Assembly: GCA_905182985.1 (NCBI GenBank)
Contig: CAJJDN010000034.1
Location: 242,006-306,005 of the forward strand
Length of the DNA stretch: 64,000 bases
Reading direction: 5' to 3'
Source of the DNA: Paramecium sonneborni
Taxonomy: Eukaryota; Ciliophora; Oligohymenophorea; Peniculida; Parameciidae
Shown: positions 26,214-39,335 of the stretch, in pieces
How the letters are laid out: every line of letters begins with the position of its first letter
How positions within the stretch are numbered: the stretch's first letter is position 1
The notes under the pieces: generated by a model
Database searches by the model: none
What the model was told of the DNA's origin: nothing
The model's input: the letters and a program-made list of their open reading frames with translations, nothing else
Program-made: the position numbers and the translations under genes

Positions 26214-26807
26214 ATGAAATCCTTTTTTAACAACTTTAAAACTAATTTTCTAATTTCACCTATTAAACCTACCCTTGAAAATTTTAAAGCTAATCCCTCA
26301 TAAGCCGAAAAAAGGTAAATCCTATTTTTTTTTTGTTTTATCTTGAAAATAATATGATTTATTTAGTCTTTAGTGTAAATTTCAGGATTTTGGAATTATT
26401 AACCTTAAATATTGTCAAATTAAGCTAAAAGCGATTTGATAAAGCTATTCAAATAATCAATAGCTGGTTAGGTGACCTAAAAATTGTATCAATAAGCACT
26501 TATTTAGCAGGGTAAGGCTATGAATTTAGCTAGGTAGCTTTTTGGAACACTTTTATAAAGCACTTTAGGACATTATTAATTTTCATGTATTATAAGATAA
26601 TTATTTTTTGTACCTGGTTTAATTTGATCATGAAGCATATCAAAAGTATTAAGAATCAGGGATTGTAGCCTCTTAGCCTAGCCTGCAAAAGCAAGGTAAT
26701 AGCATAAGAATCAATTAGTGCCTAACATTATGAACTCTAGATAGATATTAATTGTAATGAAACTATTTTAAACGAATTACTTAAAAATTATAGATTCATA
26801 TTTATGA
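26214..26807 (+). CDS. Hypothetical helical protein, about 151 aa
   Basis: Starts MKSFFNNFKTNFLISPIKPT. Three ordinary introns (22, 22 and 23 nt) and one unusually long candidate (71 nt, 26315-26385) give exactly 152 codons with the stop. The middle (SFLEHFYKALQDIINFHVLQ, then LVQFDHEAYQKYQESGIVAS) is strongly helical and would suit a coiled-coil or BAR-like fold, but no motif proves this. The length of the first intron is the weak point. Convergent with the PH-like gene, with 25 bp between stops. Confidence 0.5.
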
Positions 26808-26832
26808 CATCTATAAAAATTTTATCAAATTA

Positions 26833-27114
26833 TCAATCATCATCATTTCTATTTATTTTCAAATTTTATTTAATGGCTTTGCCTACAGGTTCAATCCAGG
26901 CATCTTTATCTTGATTATTACTTGCTTACAAGAAAAAAGTTTAATCAGGCGTATCAATTTTCTTAATGTTTAAAGTTATTGGTATCTATGGATGTATTTT
27001 CCTTATTTATATCTTTTTAAAAGCTTTTAATAGTGCTAACTGTTGACAGTTAGATAATTTCTTTTCGAATTGAATATTATTTATCTGCCTTAAATAATAT
27101 AAGGTAGTATCCAT
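26833..27114 (-). CDS. PH-domain-like protein, N-terminus uncertain
   Basis: From the Met at 27112-27114 there are 93 residues. The end (TLNIKKIDTPDQTFFLQASN, then DKDAWIEPVGKAIKQ) has the last strand and C-terminal helix of a pleckstrin-homology domain, with the hallmark Trp. The domain would need sequence N-terminal to this Met, and coding-like stretches continue upstream to about 27390. The real start is probably further 5' through an intron I could not place. PH domains bind phosphoinositides or proteins. Confidence 0.5.
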
Positions 27115-27589
27115 TTTATCAATATATGATAATTAGAGTATGCTATTTCTAAATGAATAAATACTTTATTATATTCTTGAATTAATTTGTTTTACTTCTT
27201 AAAATAGCTAGTTATTTTTGTTTATTATAATTACTAAAATTTTGGAATCAAACTTTAATCTTATCTTAGTTATATTATAAAAAATTACCTCTCAATTATA
27301 AAGAATCTTTCCTAATTAAGATATAACTAATTTTTATGATTAAATTAAAATTTCTTTTGATGAACTACAATGAAATTTATTATAATCATTAAATATGATA
27401 CTATATTTTTAAAATATTTATCTATCATCAATAAATTTTTGATTGTTTGAATAATCAATTATTTTCATTTAACTTAAGCATTTTGAATGATTATGAGAAT
27501 TCAAATAGGATTAAATTATAATAAAATTCTTTTGATTCATTTAATTTATTCTAAAAATTAACTTTTTTATATTCATTTAATTAAATATA

Positions 27590-28963
27590 TCAATGAATAG
27601 TAACCACACTACCAGATTCCATAGGGTTGTTAACTTGAGATAAATTTTCTGGAATTTGAGATTCCTCTTATCTGATTAAACTTTCATCAACAGATTTGCT
27701 TCCTTTGTTTTGATGTTCATTACTATCTTATTGTTCTTTCACAGTAGTACCAAAAGGATTAGGATTTTATACATTAGCCCAAGAATGTAACATTCCTTGA
27801 TTATGTTATGAAGCTCCAAATTAACTAGTTCCCAATTTTTCTAATTATTATCCTTACTTCTCACTCTAATTAACTTAAATAACTTACGTTCCAAAATTTG
27901 GAGCTTAGGAATTACTCTGACTAGCTTCCATTGGATTAACAACTGAACTTAGACTTTTAATAGAATGTCTGACTCCTTATTTTAATGTTTATTAATTTTA
28001 TATGCCTGCACTATCTAAAATAATTAATTTAATATTAATTACACATATTGTTATGTTGACTGTTTTTTTCAATTAATTCTTAATATTTAATTGCTTCTTT
28101 GAAGTAACGCACCTCTTAATAAATCACAAATAAGAACGATATGAAGTTAATTGGTGCCACATATTTTTGAAATTTAAATATAAAACTTAAACATTCACAT
28201 TCTTCTTCATTTATATCATTTGTTTTAATAAAAACAAGTATATATTATACAATATGAACTAAAAATAATACTGCTAAAAGCAAACTATTATAATTTAAAT
28301 TATAATTACTCAGCAAAGTTTCTTAATTCTTTCTATGATCTATTTTAATTAAATAAAATCAAAGTGAAAACTAAATTAAATATTGATGTCAAAACATTTG
28401 TCAGTAAAAGTGATAGAAGAATCATTGAGTATTTATTTTAACATTCATATTTATCTCCATGAGATAGAATCATCATTCCTATTATACATGATGTAAAACA
28501 ATTAACTGATCTATTCGTTAATTCAAGTGGAAATATTTTGATTATCAATATTTCTATTTCCTTTAATTTATAATAAATAATCACATACTTTCCCTAACAA
28601 TATCATTATGTAAGTCTTTATATATAATTAAAGTAAATGATCTTATTCTTTTTTTTAAATAAAATAATTGAGTGAATAAACAAGAAGAGTTATAAACATA
28701 AATACATTCATTGTGTATATAAGGAAATATTCAACCTTTGGAAATTCTCTTTTGAAACATAGTAAAAATACTGCAGCTACACAATTAAATACAAACATTA
28801 TGATTGTTAAATACAAAGTTATTGACATAAAAAATGTATCGTTTTCTTAAACTCTTAAAAGTGCATTCATTATAAAGATTATAAATGCTTATTTAGTGTG
28901 TTATCCAAAAATATTAACTAGCTTGTTCTATTGTATCTTTTATTCCTCATTCAGATTTATCAT
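27590..28963 (-). CDS. Multi-pass membrane protein with Gln/Ser-rich tail, 430 aa
   Basis: Three introns (28, 25 and 28 nt) leave exactly 431 codons with the stop. The first ~280 residues hold about seven hydrophobic stretches (for example LYLTIIMFVFNCVAAVFLL, YTMNVFMFITLLVYSLNYF, ILLSLLLTNVLTSIFNLVF, LLAVLFLVHIVQYILVFI, INFISFLFVIYQ). The last ~150 are polar and disordered, ending NPMESGSVVTIH. The layout suits a seven-helix receptor-like or other polytopic protein. No family motif is visible, so the role is unknown. The membrane RING gene lies 169 bp upstream on the same strand. Confidence 0.65.
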
Positions 28964-29132
28964 TCTAACTTAATTTAAAATAACTATAATTCTTATTAAT
29001 AATCAAAATTTGTTAAATACATAAATTATAAGCTGGTAATTTCTCTTTTTGTTTAAATCTATATTTCAAGATCTTAGCCTATAAATTAATATAAGATTTG
29101 CATTAAAAGTGCGAATTATATGATAAAATAAA

Positions 29133-29523
29133 TCAGAAAACTTCATCTGTCAAAGGAATTACATCACTTCTGCATAAAGGACATTTTGTATTGACTTCTA
29201 ACCACATTCTAATACATGATGAATGAAATTGATGTTTATTTGAGCATGGCAGAACTGCAATTTTATCTTTTTCTTCATATTCATTCATACAAATTGCACA
29301 TTCATTATCTCCTAATATATAATAGACTTCATAAATTACCTTCAGCTTTTTCTTGTAAACTAAACATACTTTCTTTTAATGAATCATCAATTCTTCTTCT
29401 ATCTTTTCTTTTTTAACAATAATTCTTAATCCAGTCATATAAACTATAAAAAAGAAGAATTGGCAAAAAAATTAAAACTAATAGAGTTATTATGTAGATT
29501 TCTAAATATTGATATATTCCCAT
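29133..29523 (-). CDS. Membrane-anchored RING-H2 protein, 120 aa (probable E3 ligase)
   Basis: One 28-nt intron leaves 120 aa. An N-terminal membrane segment (IITLLVLIFLPILLFYSLY) is followed by a basic stretch and a complete RING-H2 finger: CAICMNEYEEKDKIAVLPC, then a His, HSSCIRMWLEVNTKCPLC. All eight metal ligands can be found. Such small TM-RING proteins are usually ubiquitin ligases on the ER or endosomal membrane. Substrate unknown. It is short compared with PA-TM-RING proteins because no luminal domain is present. Confidence 0.85.
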
Positions 29524-29607
29524 AAATACAACCTATAATTTATGAATAACTTTACGGAAAGCAAATAGCCTTTATACAAACTATAAAATAAGACATTACT
29601 ATTGTTT

Positions 29608-30371
29608 TCACTTTTTTTACTATGAAAATAGAATATCAACCCCCATAATTATATAAATTAAAAAAGGATAAAGCATCCTTTTCCTAAGAAATTTAAAAGC
29701 TTTTCCTATTTCAAGAGGTTTTTCTTATATATTGTGAATTTAAACTTTTATATCTGTTGCAATAAGAGTGATTCTTCTTGACTCTTCTATTTGCCCATCT
29801 ATTTCTAATCTTTAAACCATTTCTTAATTTTATATATTAACTTAATCGCTTATGAAATCCTATCTTTCCTGATTAGTAAAACCTTCAGGAACCTCGATCA
29901 CTATCATTTACATCATTTCTTCAATTATTTGAGTGCACTTAATATGGTTATCAATTTTTATCAATAATTAAGTATAATAGATGAAAGCAAATAGACTATG
30001 AGCACCTTATTTAAAAAAATAAATAAATACAGGAAACATACATCCAGATTTCTAAATAAGCTGCATCAAAGATATCCTCAAAATCCTTTTCAAGAATTTC
30101 ATCTTGGTATAAAGTTTCTCTTAAAATAATCTAATATTTTAGTTTTACTATATACTAAAGTAATTGAGGCAATAAATTTAAGAGCTGTATAAATGGCTAA
30201 TAATTGATGGCATTGTTTAAAGTATTCCTTTCCCATCTCAAATATTTAAGTAGGTTATTTATATATTTCAGTATTCTCATTTGGTAAAATTTCAACTATT
30301 CATTTATTCTAATCTATACCATTATTCTGATCATGTTCCTATAATAAACCTTAATCAATCTAATTATGCAT
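29608..30371 (-). CDS. Hypothetical membrane protein, 229 aa
   Basis: Three introns (24, 25 and 25 nt) leave exactly 230 codons with the stop. After an acidic N-terminus (MHNQIDQGLLQEHDQNN) come hydrophobic segments (LLAIYTALKFIASITLIIL; WMYVSCAHSLFAFIYYTQLL). A soluble middle with VIEVPEGFTNQERQDFI follows, and a last hydrophobic stretch PFLIYIIMGVDILF lies near the C-terminus. I recognise no family. It lies 84 bp upstream of the RING gene, same strand. Confidence 0.65.
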
Positions 30372-30657
30372 TTTTCAATTAAAAAATTATTTTTATGCTA
30401 TAATAAATTATATTAATCATTTTATATATAACTAAGTAATTTAGTATTAATTCTTACTCAATTGAAGGAATGAATAAAATATAAAATTGAAAAAATTATT
30501 TAGATCCTTTCACAGTCAATATAAAGAGATCTAAATAATTCAAAATCAAAAACCTTTTTGTAATTATTAAGAATTTTATATTTTGTCTATTGTCATAATA
30601 TGAAATAAAACTGATGAATAAATTATATATATAAATATTTATTTGTTAAACAAACAG

Positions 30658-33155
30658 ATGGATCAAAATTAGCAATATTTGATTGAAGTTCTTGCCAGAA
30701 AAGTTACATTAGAACTATTGAATCCCCTTTAAAATAGGTAAAGATTAAGACTTATATAGAATCATAAATTTGTAATAAGATTATACCAATATTGACTAAG
30801 CGATTAGCAAACATACTCAAGCAATTTCTATAATTAATTAACAATAATAGTAAAGATAACTTTAAGATTCGATTTAGTTAAAAAATATGAATGAATTACA
30901 TACAACAATTGCATCTTTGGTATAAATTTATATTAATTAAGGAAGAAAAACAAATCTTAGCAATATAAACGTAAAATCAAACTTTTACTAACCTAATGGA
31001 TAGAATTGAACATTACAGTTAATAATTAAATGATAGATCAGAAAAACTCAAAGAATTACAATAATAATATTAATAGTTGAAAGGAGATTAAAATTTTGTC
31101 CATTAAACTTATATCACAAATATTGATAATATTTAAAAGAGAGTTAATTAACTAATTTCTACTTAAAGAGAGGAGACTGAAGGAAATAGATTCTCAGCTG
31201 ATAAAATAGATTCTAAAATGTAAGATTTAATTGAAAAACTAAATAAAATCTAAGAAAAGACAGATTAATATTAATAAACTTATCTGCAATAAAATGGGCT
31301 AAACAATTAAGTAAATGAATTGGTTGAACAATTTGAAAGAATTAAGGAGTAAACTATTCTTAAAGAAGAATATGAAAAATCTATTAAATAATAAAGTGAT
31401 CACTTTAAGTGTGAACTCAATACTATTTAATTCAAATATCAATAAATTTTAAGTTAAAATAATAGGAACATAACATAAATGTAATAGTAAATAGATAGTT
31501 TCTAATATTAAAGAGAAGATACTTAAAGATAATTTTCTAATTTTTAAGGATAATTAAATGATTTAAGAATAGAATTTGAAAATAAGAACTCAGAAATATT
31601 AAAATCTATAAATAATTAAAAAGTACTTTTTGAATAGAGGTATGAGGAATGGAGTGAAACTTTTCATTCAGTTTAGAAAGTTGTGGAATAATTTAAATTC
31701 GATTTTACTAGTATGAAATAGAATTATAAGAAAACTATTTTAAAATATGATGAAGTTTTTGAGTAATATAAGGAAAAATGTGATAATGATATTATGTAAA
31801 TATTGAATAGAAATACAAATATATAAAAATAATATCTAGATGAATAAATATAAATAATGGATAACCATTTTATAGAAGAATTGTAATCTTTATAAAACTA
31901 ATTGATACCTAATATAATTTAAAACATCACTTCACTTGATAATGAAGGAAAATAAAATCAGTAAATTTAAAAAAAAAGTAAATTAGATATTGATGATAAT
32001 TAATCTAAGTAATACATACTATAAGTTCCCTCTAATTAAACAAATATTAATCCCCACAGAAAAAGTAAAGTATAGAAAGATACAGTAGAAGCTGAATCTC
32101 CATTAGGTATAAATATAACCAGTATTCATGTATCAGGAAATAATAAATCAATTAGATCTAATAGTAGAATGGATGGTTATATTGAATATTAATCATTTGA
32201 AAAGAAATAATCAGTATCAAAAGGAATTGATAATTTAGAGTTAATAGAAATAAAGTAATAGTTGGAGAAATTGTTAGAATCTTAAAAGTCTTGTTAATTT
32301 TAATACTAATAATAAGATAAGGATTTAAAGTAATTAAATGATAAGGTCAAAAAGCATCATGAAAGATTAGAATTCTTTTTCTTATAAACTAAAACTTAAT
32401 TGAATAAATACAATTCTAAAATTGATACAATTTAAAATGATACTAAAATAGGGTAACCATAACCTGACAGAGAATTTGTAGATTTAAATTATATTAAAAG
32501 AGAACTTGAATAGTTGTAAGGATAAATTACAAAAATTAAATCTGATATTTAAAATGATGCTACATTTACACATCAATAAATTAAGAATTTATAGAAAATT
32601 AGAGATTAAATCTTACCAAAGCAATAAGAGTAACAAATCAAGATGGATTAGTTAGATGAATGTTAAAAATTAATGATTATTTTATTACTTTAAAATGAAT
32701 TGGTTTAAATTAGTCATGAAGATGGTTTATATAGAGTAGATTAAAATGTTAATAATTTACATTTTGAATTTCAACCTGGTTTGAAAGATGAAAACACTCA
32801 TATAACTTATAGACAATAAAGAATATCTAAAGTAGATTTCATATTAAATTAAATATTGTCTATCAAAAAAATAACTTTATCAACAAGTAGAATAGATTTA
32901 AATTTATCATAATCTTAAACCCTTAGAAAATAATAAACAAATAGAAACTTAAATAAAAATGGCAAAATAAGCAATTCTGTGATAGTAGCAAAGAATTAAA
33001 AATTAAATGAATCAACAAGATTGACAATGAGAAATACATTTACAGTAGAGATGAGTTAAAAATATATGAATAGAAGTTAAAGGCAAAGAGATACATTTTA
33101 TTAAGCCAAAATATCATTATCAAATTAGCGTTTAAATTAAACTTTAACTGATTGA
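30658..33155 (+). CDS. Long coiled-coil protein, 817 aa
   Basis: Two 22-nt introns near the start leave exactly 818 codons with the stop. From about residue 60 to 400 the sequence is a nearly continuous heptad-type coiled coil rich in Gln, Glu, Lys and Leu (KLNKIQEKTDQYQQTYLQQ). After a Ser-rich linker a second coiled coil follows around residues 520-680. The C-terminus is basic and Ser/Thr-rich. The organisation is that of a structural cytoskeletal or basal-body protein. No specific family motif is visible. Confidence 0.7.
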
Positions 33156-33239
33156 TCTAATATCCAATAAATATTGCTATTTATATAAATCAATAAATAA
33201 TTATTAAAATAAATGATAAATTTTATTTTATTCTCAACT

Positions 33240-33904
33240 ATGATGTGCTATCGACCAATACCTTAAAAAAGTATATTATTCTATCTACTTCTAAATTTAG
33301 GTTCAATTATAGAGAAGGTATGAATTCTCTATTAATCTATTAACAATTAGAAGAATGGAAAATAAATGATGATCAATTTTCATTAATGATTCCTGAAGAA
33401 ACAGCTTGTAATAGATAAAATAGTGTTCCTGGTGTGCATATGATATGATGGGTAAGGAGAACAAAATTTGAATAAGAATGCAAATTGGGATTTTTAAAAT
33501 AGAATTTTTAGAACTTATTAAAAAGCTTTCTAATACAATCTAATACCAAATATATGTTATGACTAGGATAAAGTACTTTGGGAGAGAAAGCATATTCTCA
33601 TGGTTGATGCTCAATTTTATCGATTCCTAAAACAGATAAATTTACTTTAATTATTCATAATTGGTTAAAAAAGAAATTAGATAAAAAACAAAATTTAAAT
33701 CTTAATGATTAGATAAATTAATGTGATTATAAATATCATAAAGCTAATTCAAAATTGATTATAAATAAGCTAAAGATGTAATACAATAATAAATTATTTT
33801 AGATTAAAGCAACTGATTATTTGAAACCAAAAAACCAGTATTTAATCAATTTATTATAAGAAATGATTAAGAACTTTAAGGTCAATAAGATTTTTTAGGA
33901 TTGA
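33240..33904 (+). CDS. Hypothetical protein with an apparent frame break
   Basis: Good coding from about 33240 through a 25-nt intron (GTGTGC...GGTAAG), with blocks LLIYQQLEEWKINDDQF and ANWDFQNRIFRTYQKAFQYN, then WERKHILMVDAQFYRF. Near 33625-33640 the protein continues only in the +1 frame (TDKFTLIIHNWLKKKLDKK) and runs to a TGA at 33902-33904. I found no GT-AG intron that repairs it, so this is an unplaced intron, a sequencing indel or a real lesion. The start may be the ATG at 33240 or the one at 33320. Family unknown. Confidence 0.5.
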
Positions 33905-33958
33905 TAAAAACATGATTCATAATCATTTTTATTTATTATTTTATGTGCTATAGGTAAT

Positions 33959-34515
33959 TCATTCACCTTTTTCGAATTTTTTAAGTTCTTCTGGAGTTAA
34001 TTCTCTTTTTAAACCATATAATTTATGTCCTTCTTTAATACCCTTCTTAAACCAAGTTTAAGTAACATTATTAGCAATTAAACCTCTTTCAAATGCTTAG
34101 TCAAGTGAAACTTAATCATATGGTTTTTCCTTTGCATTAATAAGCATTTTTATATACTTTGATGCTATTTTATATTTTCACTTCATCTACTACTGTTTTA
34201 AAAGAAAAAGGTTCATTAATTGCAAGATTAGCTAAAATTTTTCTATCTAATTATATATTTGAATGATTTAATCCAAATATAAATTGACTGTAACTTATTC
34301 TATGTTCTCTTACTCCAGCATTGATAGCCTAAATCCACTCACGTCCTATTTATGATAATAGACATACTTAAAATTCTTGGTCTAAGTCTTCTACTCACAT
34401 AAGCATATTGCAAGGATTTTTAAACTCTATTCATCATTATTTTAGAAGTATTTCTAGCACGTCCTTAGAAGCCTTTGGCCAATTCTAAATACTTTTTTAA
34501 ACTCCAATTAGCCAT
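33959..34515 (-). CDS. Mitochondrial ribosomal protein bL20m
   Basis: Two introns (22 and 25 nt) leave 169 aa. The N-terminal ~110 residues follow bacterial L20: KKYLELAKGFQGRARN, NRVQKSLQYAYVSRRLR, WIQAINAGVREHRISYSQFI and LDRKILANLAINEP. A ~60-residue extension at the C-terminus (LDQAFERGLIANNVTQTWF; YGLKRELTPEELKKFEKGE) is absent from bacterial L20. The gene is nuclear and has eukaryotic introns, so it must be imported to the mitochondrion. It is convergent with the preceding gene (54 bp). Confidence 0.9.
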
Positions 34516-34686
34516 AATTAATTAAATATTAACAATAAATTTATGTTTATTGAAGATATTGAATTTTTATCATCTAAACGCTACTTTTATCTTAATTTTT
34601 ACAATCTATACATAAATATGAATTCAAAATAACTAATTGGATCATTTTTTTATTGTTAATTTTAAATTAGTTTATTAATTTATAAA

Positions 34687-36035
34687 ATGGATTAGAGATA
34701 AGAAAATTATAAAGAAGTTATAATCGATTTGATGTAAAATAACTTTATTTAATAGATATAACTTAAAATATATTTTAAATGCATATTTAAATAACAAGAA
34801 TGTTCCTCCAGGCCATCCAATATATATTTTAGGACAAAGAATAGATATTGATGAAAATAATATTGAAGTAAGAAAATTTTTTTTATTACTTAAGGATCGA
34901 ATTGATAAAATTAAGTAATTAGTTTCAGAAACTATTTGGATTACATATAGGAGAAATTTTCCACCTTTATATTGTAATTTATCAAATAATTTTTAAGAAT
35001 CAAATTATATTTCAGATACTGGATGGGGTTGCATGCTTAGAGTAGGATAAATGGCTATGGCTTAAATGCTTAAAAAACATTTTAAAAATCAAGCAGATAA
35101 AAGAGAAGATGATTATGATAAAATTTTATTAGCCTTTGCTGATAATGATTCAGAAGAATGCAAACAATTTATTGAATTCTAGAATAAAATGGATAAATAA
35201 AAAGATCAAAATTTTCTATGTCCATTTAGCATATAAAAAATAGCATATTTAGCCAAAAAAGAATTTAATATAGATGCAGGTGATTGGTATAAACCTAATT
35301 ATATTCTATTTCTACTTGAATAATTGCATAACACTATACCAATTAGATGTATTAATTTAAAAATAATTAATTTTAGCATCTGAAAATCTCAAATTATCAG
35401 TATTTAATGATTCTTGTCTCTTTCTGGATTAATTAATGAACACAATGTTTGAAACTAAATTTAAAAGTGATTAAGATCTAGAAGAGCTTTTAGAAAAGGA
35501 TTAATTAAAAAGTAAGAATAGTTTAGCCATTTTTGTTTTAACAAGAATTGGTTTAGATGAACCTAATTCTAGATATTTGCTTATTCTAGACGAACTTATG
35601 GAATTACCATATTTTTAAGGTATTGTTGGAGGAACTCCAAAAAGAGCATTCTATATACTTGGAAAGATTAATGATCATTATATTTATTTAGATCCACATT
35701 ATGTTTAGGAGTCTGAAAATAAAGATTAAATTCAAGAGAATAAAGTGTTATATCGAACTACTTATAGTTGCAAATATATCCATTTATTAAATCAAAAGTA
35801 AATGGATACATCCATGGGACTTTCATTTTATATTCACAATTAAACTGAATTGCTTCAATTTTGGAGAAATGTATTAAATTTAATTTTATTATTATAGATA
35901 AAACTAATAAAACAAAAATAAGAGGACTTCTTTATATACCTCTCGAATTTCACACCTGAATTCGTAGATTATAGTAATTAATTAGAAGAGAGCAGCAGTA
36001 AACTTAATGATGATGATGTTGTATTTATATAATGA
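34687..36035 (+). CDS. ATG4: ATG4-type cysteine protease (autophagy)
   Basis: Three introns (22, 28 and 27 nt) leave 423 aa. The catalytic Cys lies in DTGWGCMLRVGQMAMAQ, preceded by the conserved ITYRRNFPPL. The Gly-rich block GIVGGTPKRAFYILG and the Asp-His motif YLDPHYVQ complete the active site. ATG4 trims the C-terminus of ATG8 so that it can be joined to phosphatidylethanolamine, and later removes it again. It acts in the cytosol at forming autophagosomes. The length fits the family. A ULK/ATG1-like kinase lies about 10 kb away. Confidence 0.95.
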
Positions 36036-36192
36036 AATTCATCTATTTTGATTTCAATATATTTCCAGATCTTATTCTTATGAAAAGATCACATTACAAG
36101 TAATTTAGAATTATTTAACGATTTAATTTAAGAAACCAATTTAAAACTTAATTTAAATCTTGTAATATATTAATATTAAAATTAAATAAATA

Positions 36193-36261
36193 ATGAGAGA
36201 AAAGTGGCGAAAGAAGAGAATGCGAAGACTTAAGAGAAAGAGACGTAAGGCACGTAAGTGA
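36193..36261 (+). CDS. RPL41: Cytosolic ribosomal protein eL41, 22 aa
   Basis: The 23-codon frame reads MREKWRKKRMRRLKRKRRKA then RK, essentially the universal eL41 peptide of the 60S subunit. It is a few residues shorter than the human protein at the C-terminus. Nearly half its codons are Arg, giving a visibly GC-richer island in this AT-rich DNA. It is far too short for routine gene finders. Confidence 0.93.
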   Translation: MREKWRKKRMRRLKRKRRKARK

Positions 36262-36549
36262 TTTACATTATTTGCACATATTCTAGATATATATATTCGT
36301 TTTATATTTCATTCTTAATTTCTATTTCTTCCTATGGTTGTTATTACATAAATTGAATGCTCCTTATATTCAAGTGAAGTGATTCTTCATTTCATTTTTT
36401 TTAAAGGATGTATGAAATTTTCATATTCCTTTAAATATATTCAAGGTCAAAAAAGCACATGATCTGAAGAGTAACAAATTAGCAAATAACTAGTCAAAAT
36501 TAAAAGATTATTTGCAAAATCCAATATATTATAGCAATTAAATAAATAA

Positions 36550-36990
36550 TGGTAATCTCAATTGTTATTTATGATTACTTTGCCAATTATATTAATTTTC
36601 CAGATTATTCATTCAATTGATAAAGTAGATCAATATTTAAAGATTTAAACGAAGCTAAGCAAATATATTGATTAATGGTTTCTAGGTAGAGCTATTTATT
36701 AGCTTTTAAGTTTGCTACCATACATTAATCAATAATATTTTATTAAACATTTATTTGTTAATTAATAATCTCTATATGCCACATAATATTTATTTTATTT
36801 TTCCTGGTAGAATATTAAATTAGATAACATCTGAATTGTTAGTTCTTTTGATATGAATTATTATAGATATGTTATAAAGCAAGATTCTAATCTATAAATT
36901 TAGAATACTGAATCTAGCTTTAACATGAATGAAATAATATAGTTCATCATGATGAATTATATAGATTTGATTGAATTTGAATTAAAATGA
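36550..36990 (+). CDS. Hypothetical protein, about 117 aa, start codon alone in exon 1
   Basis: The coding sequence reads well (YIDQWFLGRAIYQLLSLLPY; HLFVNQQSLYATQYLFYFS; NMNEIIQFIMMNYIDLIEFE) if two longer-than-usual introns are removed. One is 51 nt (36553-36603) immediately after the ATG, and one is 36 nt and removes the TGA at 36832-36834. The total is then exactly 118 codons with the stop. Family not recognised. Both introns are at the long end for this genome, so the model is moderate. Confidence 0.5.
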
Positions 36991-37054
36991 GAATGTAAAT
37001 AATAATTGTGAATGATAATTTATAATAATAATATTTGATAGTTTAAAATAAAAC

Positions 37055-38850
<1,796 letters not shown>

Positions 38851-38942
38851 AAATTGATTGCATAATATTTGTATATATATAAATTATTAGAAATATGATT
38901 AAATATCAACAGTAAAATAAATATAATTTGAAAAAATTACAA

Positions 38943-39293
38943 ATGCCACCAAAAAGACCATCCAGAACTAACGACATCAAATATAGACAGAGCAATTAAT
39001 AACTCAAAGGATAAGGAAGAAACATAGATTTTAAAAAGTTTCCTTAACATACAACTAAATCCAGATTAATTACTAATGGAGATATTAGAAGATTAGCTAG
39101 AAGAGGAGGAGTAAAGAGAATAAGTTCAGATGTCTATGAACTGTCTAAATTATATATGAAATTGTACATCTCAAACATTCTTAGAGATTCCATGATATAT
39201 GCTAATTATTCAGGAAGAACAACTATTGTAGCAGATGATATATGTAGAGCTGCGAAAAGAGCTGGACAAACAGCTATTGGATTCACTAAATGA
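38943..39293 (+). CDS. Divergent histone H4 variant, 116 aa
   Basis: An intronless 117-codon frame. The histone fold is plainly H4: GDIRRLARRGGVKRISSDVY covers the end of the tail and helix 1, and NILRDSMIYANYSGRTTIVA the helix 2-loop 2 region. DDICRAAKRAGQTAIGF is helix 3. The N-terminal tail (MPPKRPSRTNDIKYRQSNQQ) is longer than, and quite unlike, the invariant Gly/Lys-rich H4 tail, so the usual Lys acetylation sites and K20 methylation context are missing. The fold also differs from canonical H4 at many positions. It packages DNA with H3 as part of a nucleosome; where and when this variant is used is unknown. Confidence 0.92.
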
Positions 39294-39335
39294 GACTGAT
39301 GTTTATATATTTGAATTTTACCAATTCATTAATAA

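Noticed and set aside
26833..27389. An extended PH-like gene starting at 27389
   Set aside because: The length from that ATG to the stop is not a multiple of three, so the extension needs an intron I could not place; only the C-terminal part is reported.
36832..36834. In-frame TGA as a possible selenocysteine codon
   Set aside because: A 36-nt GT-AG intron removes it and keeps the frame; no selenoprotein-like context.
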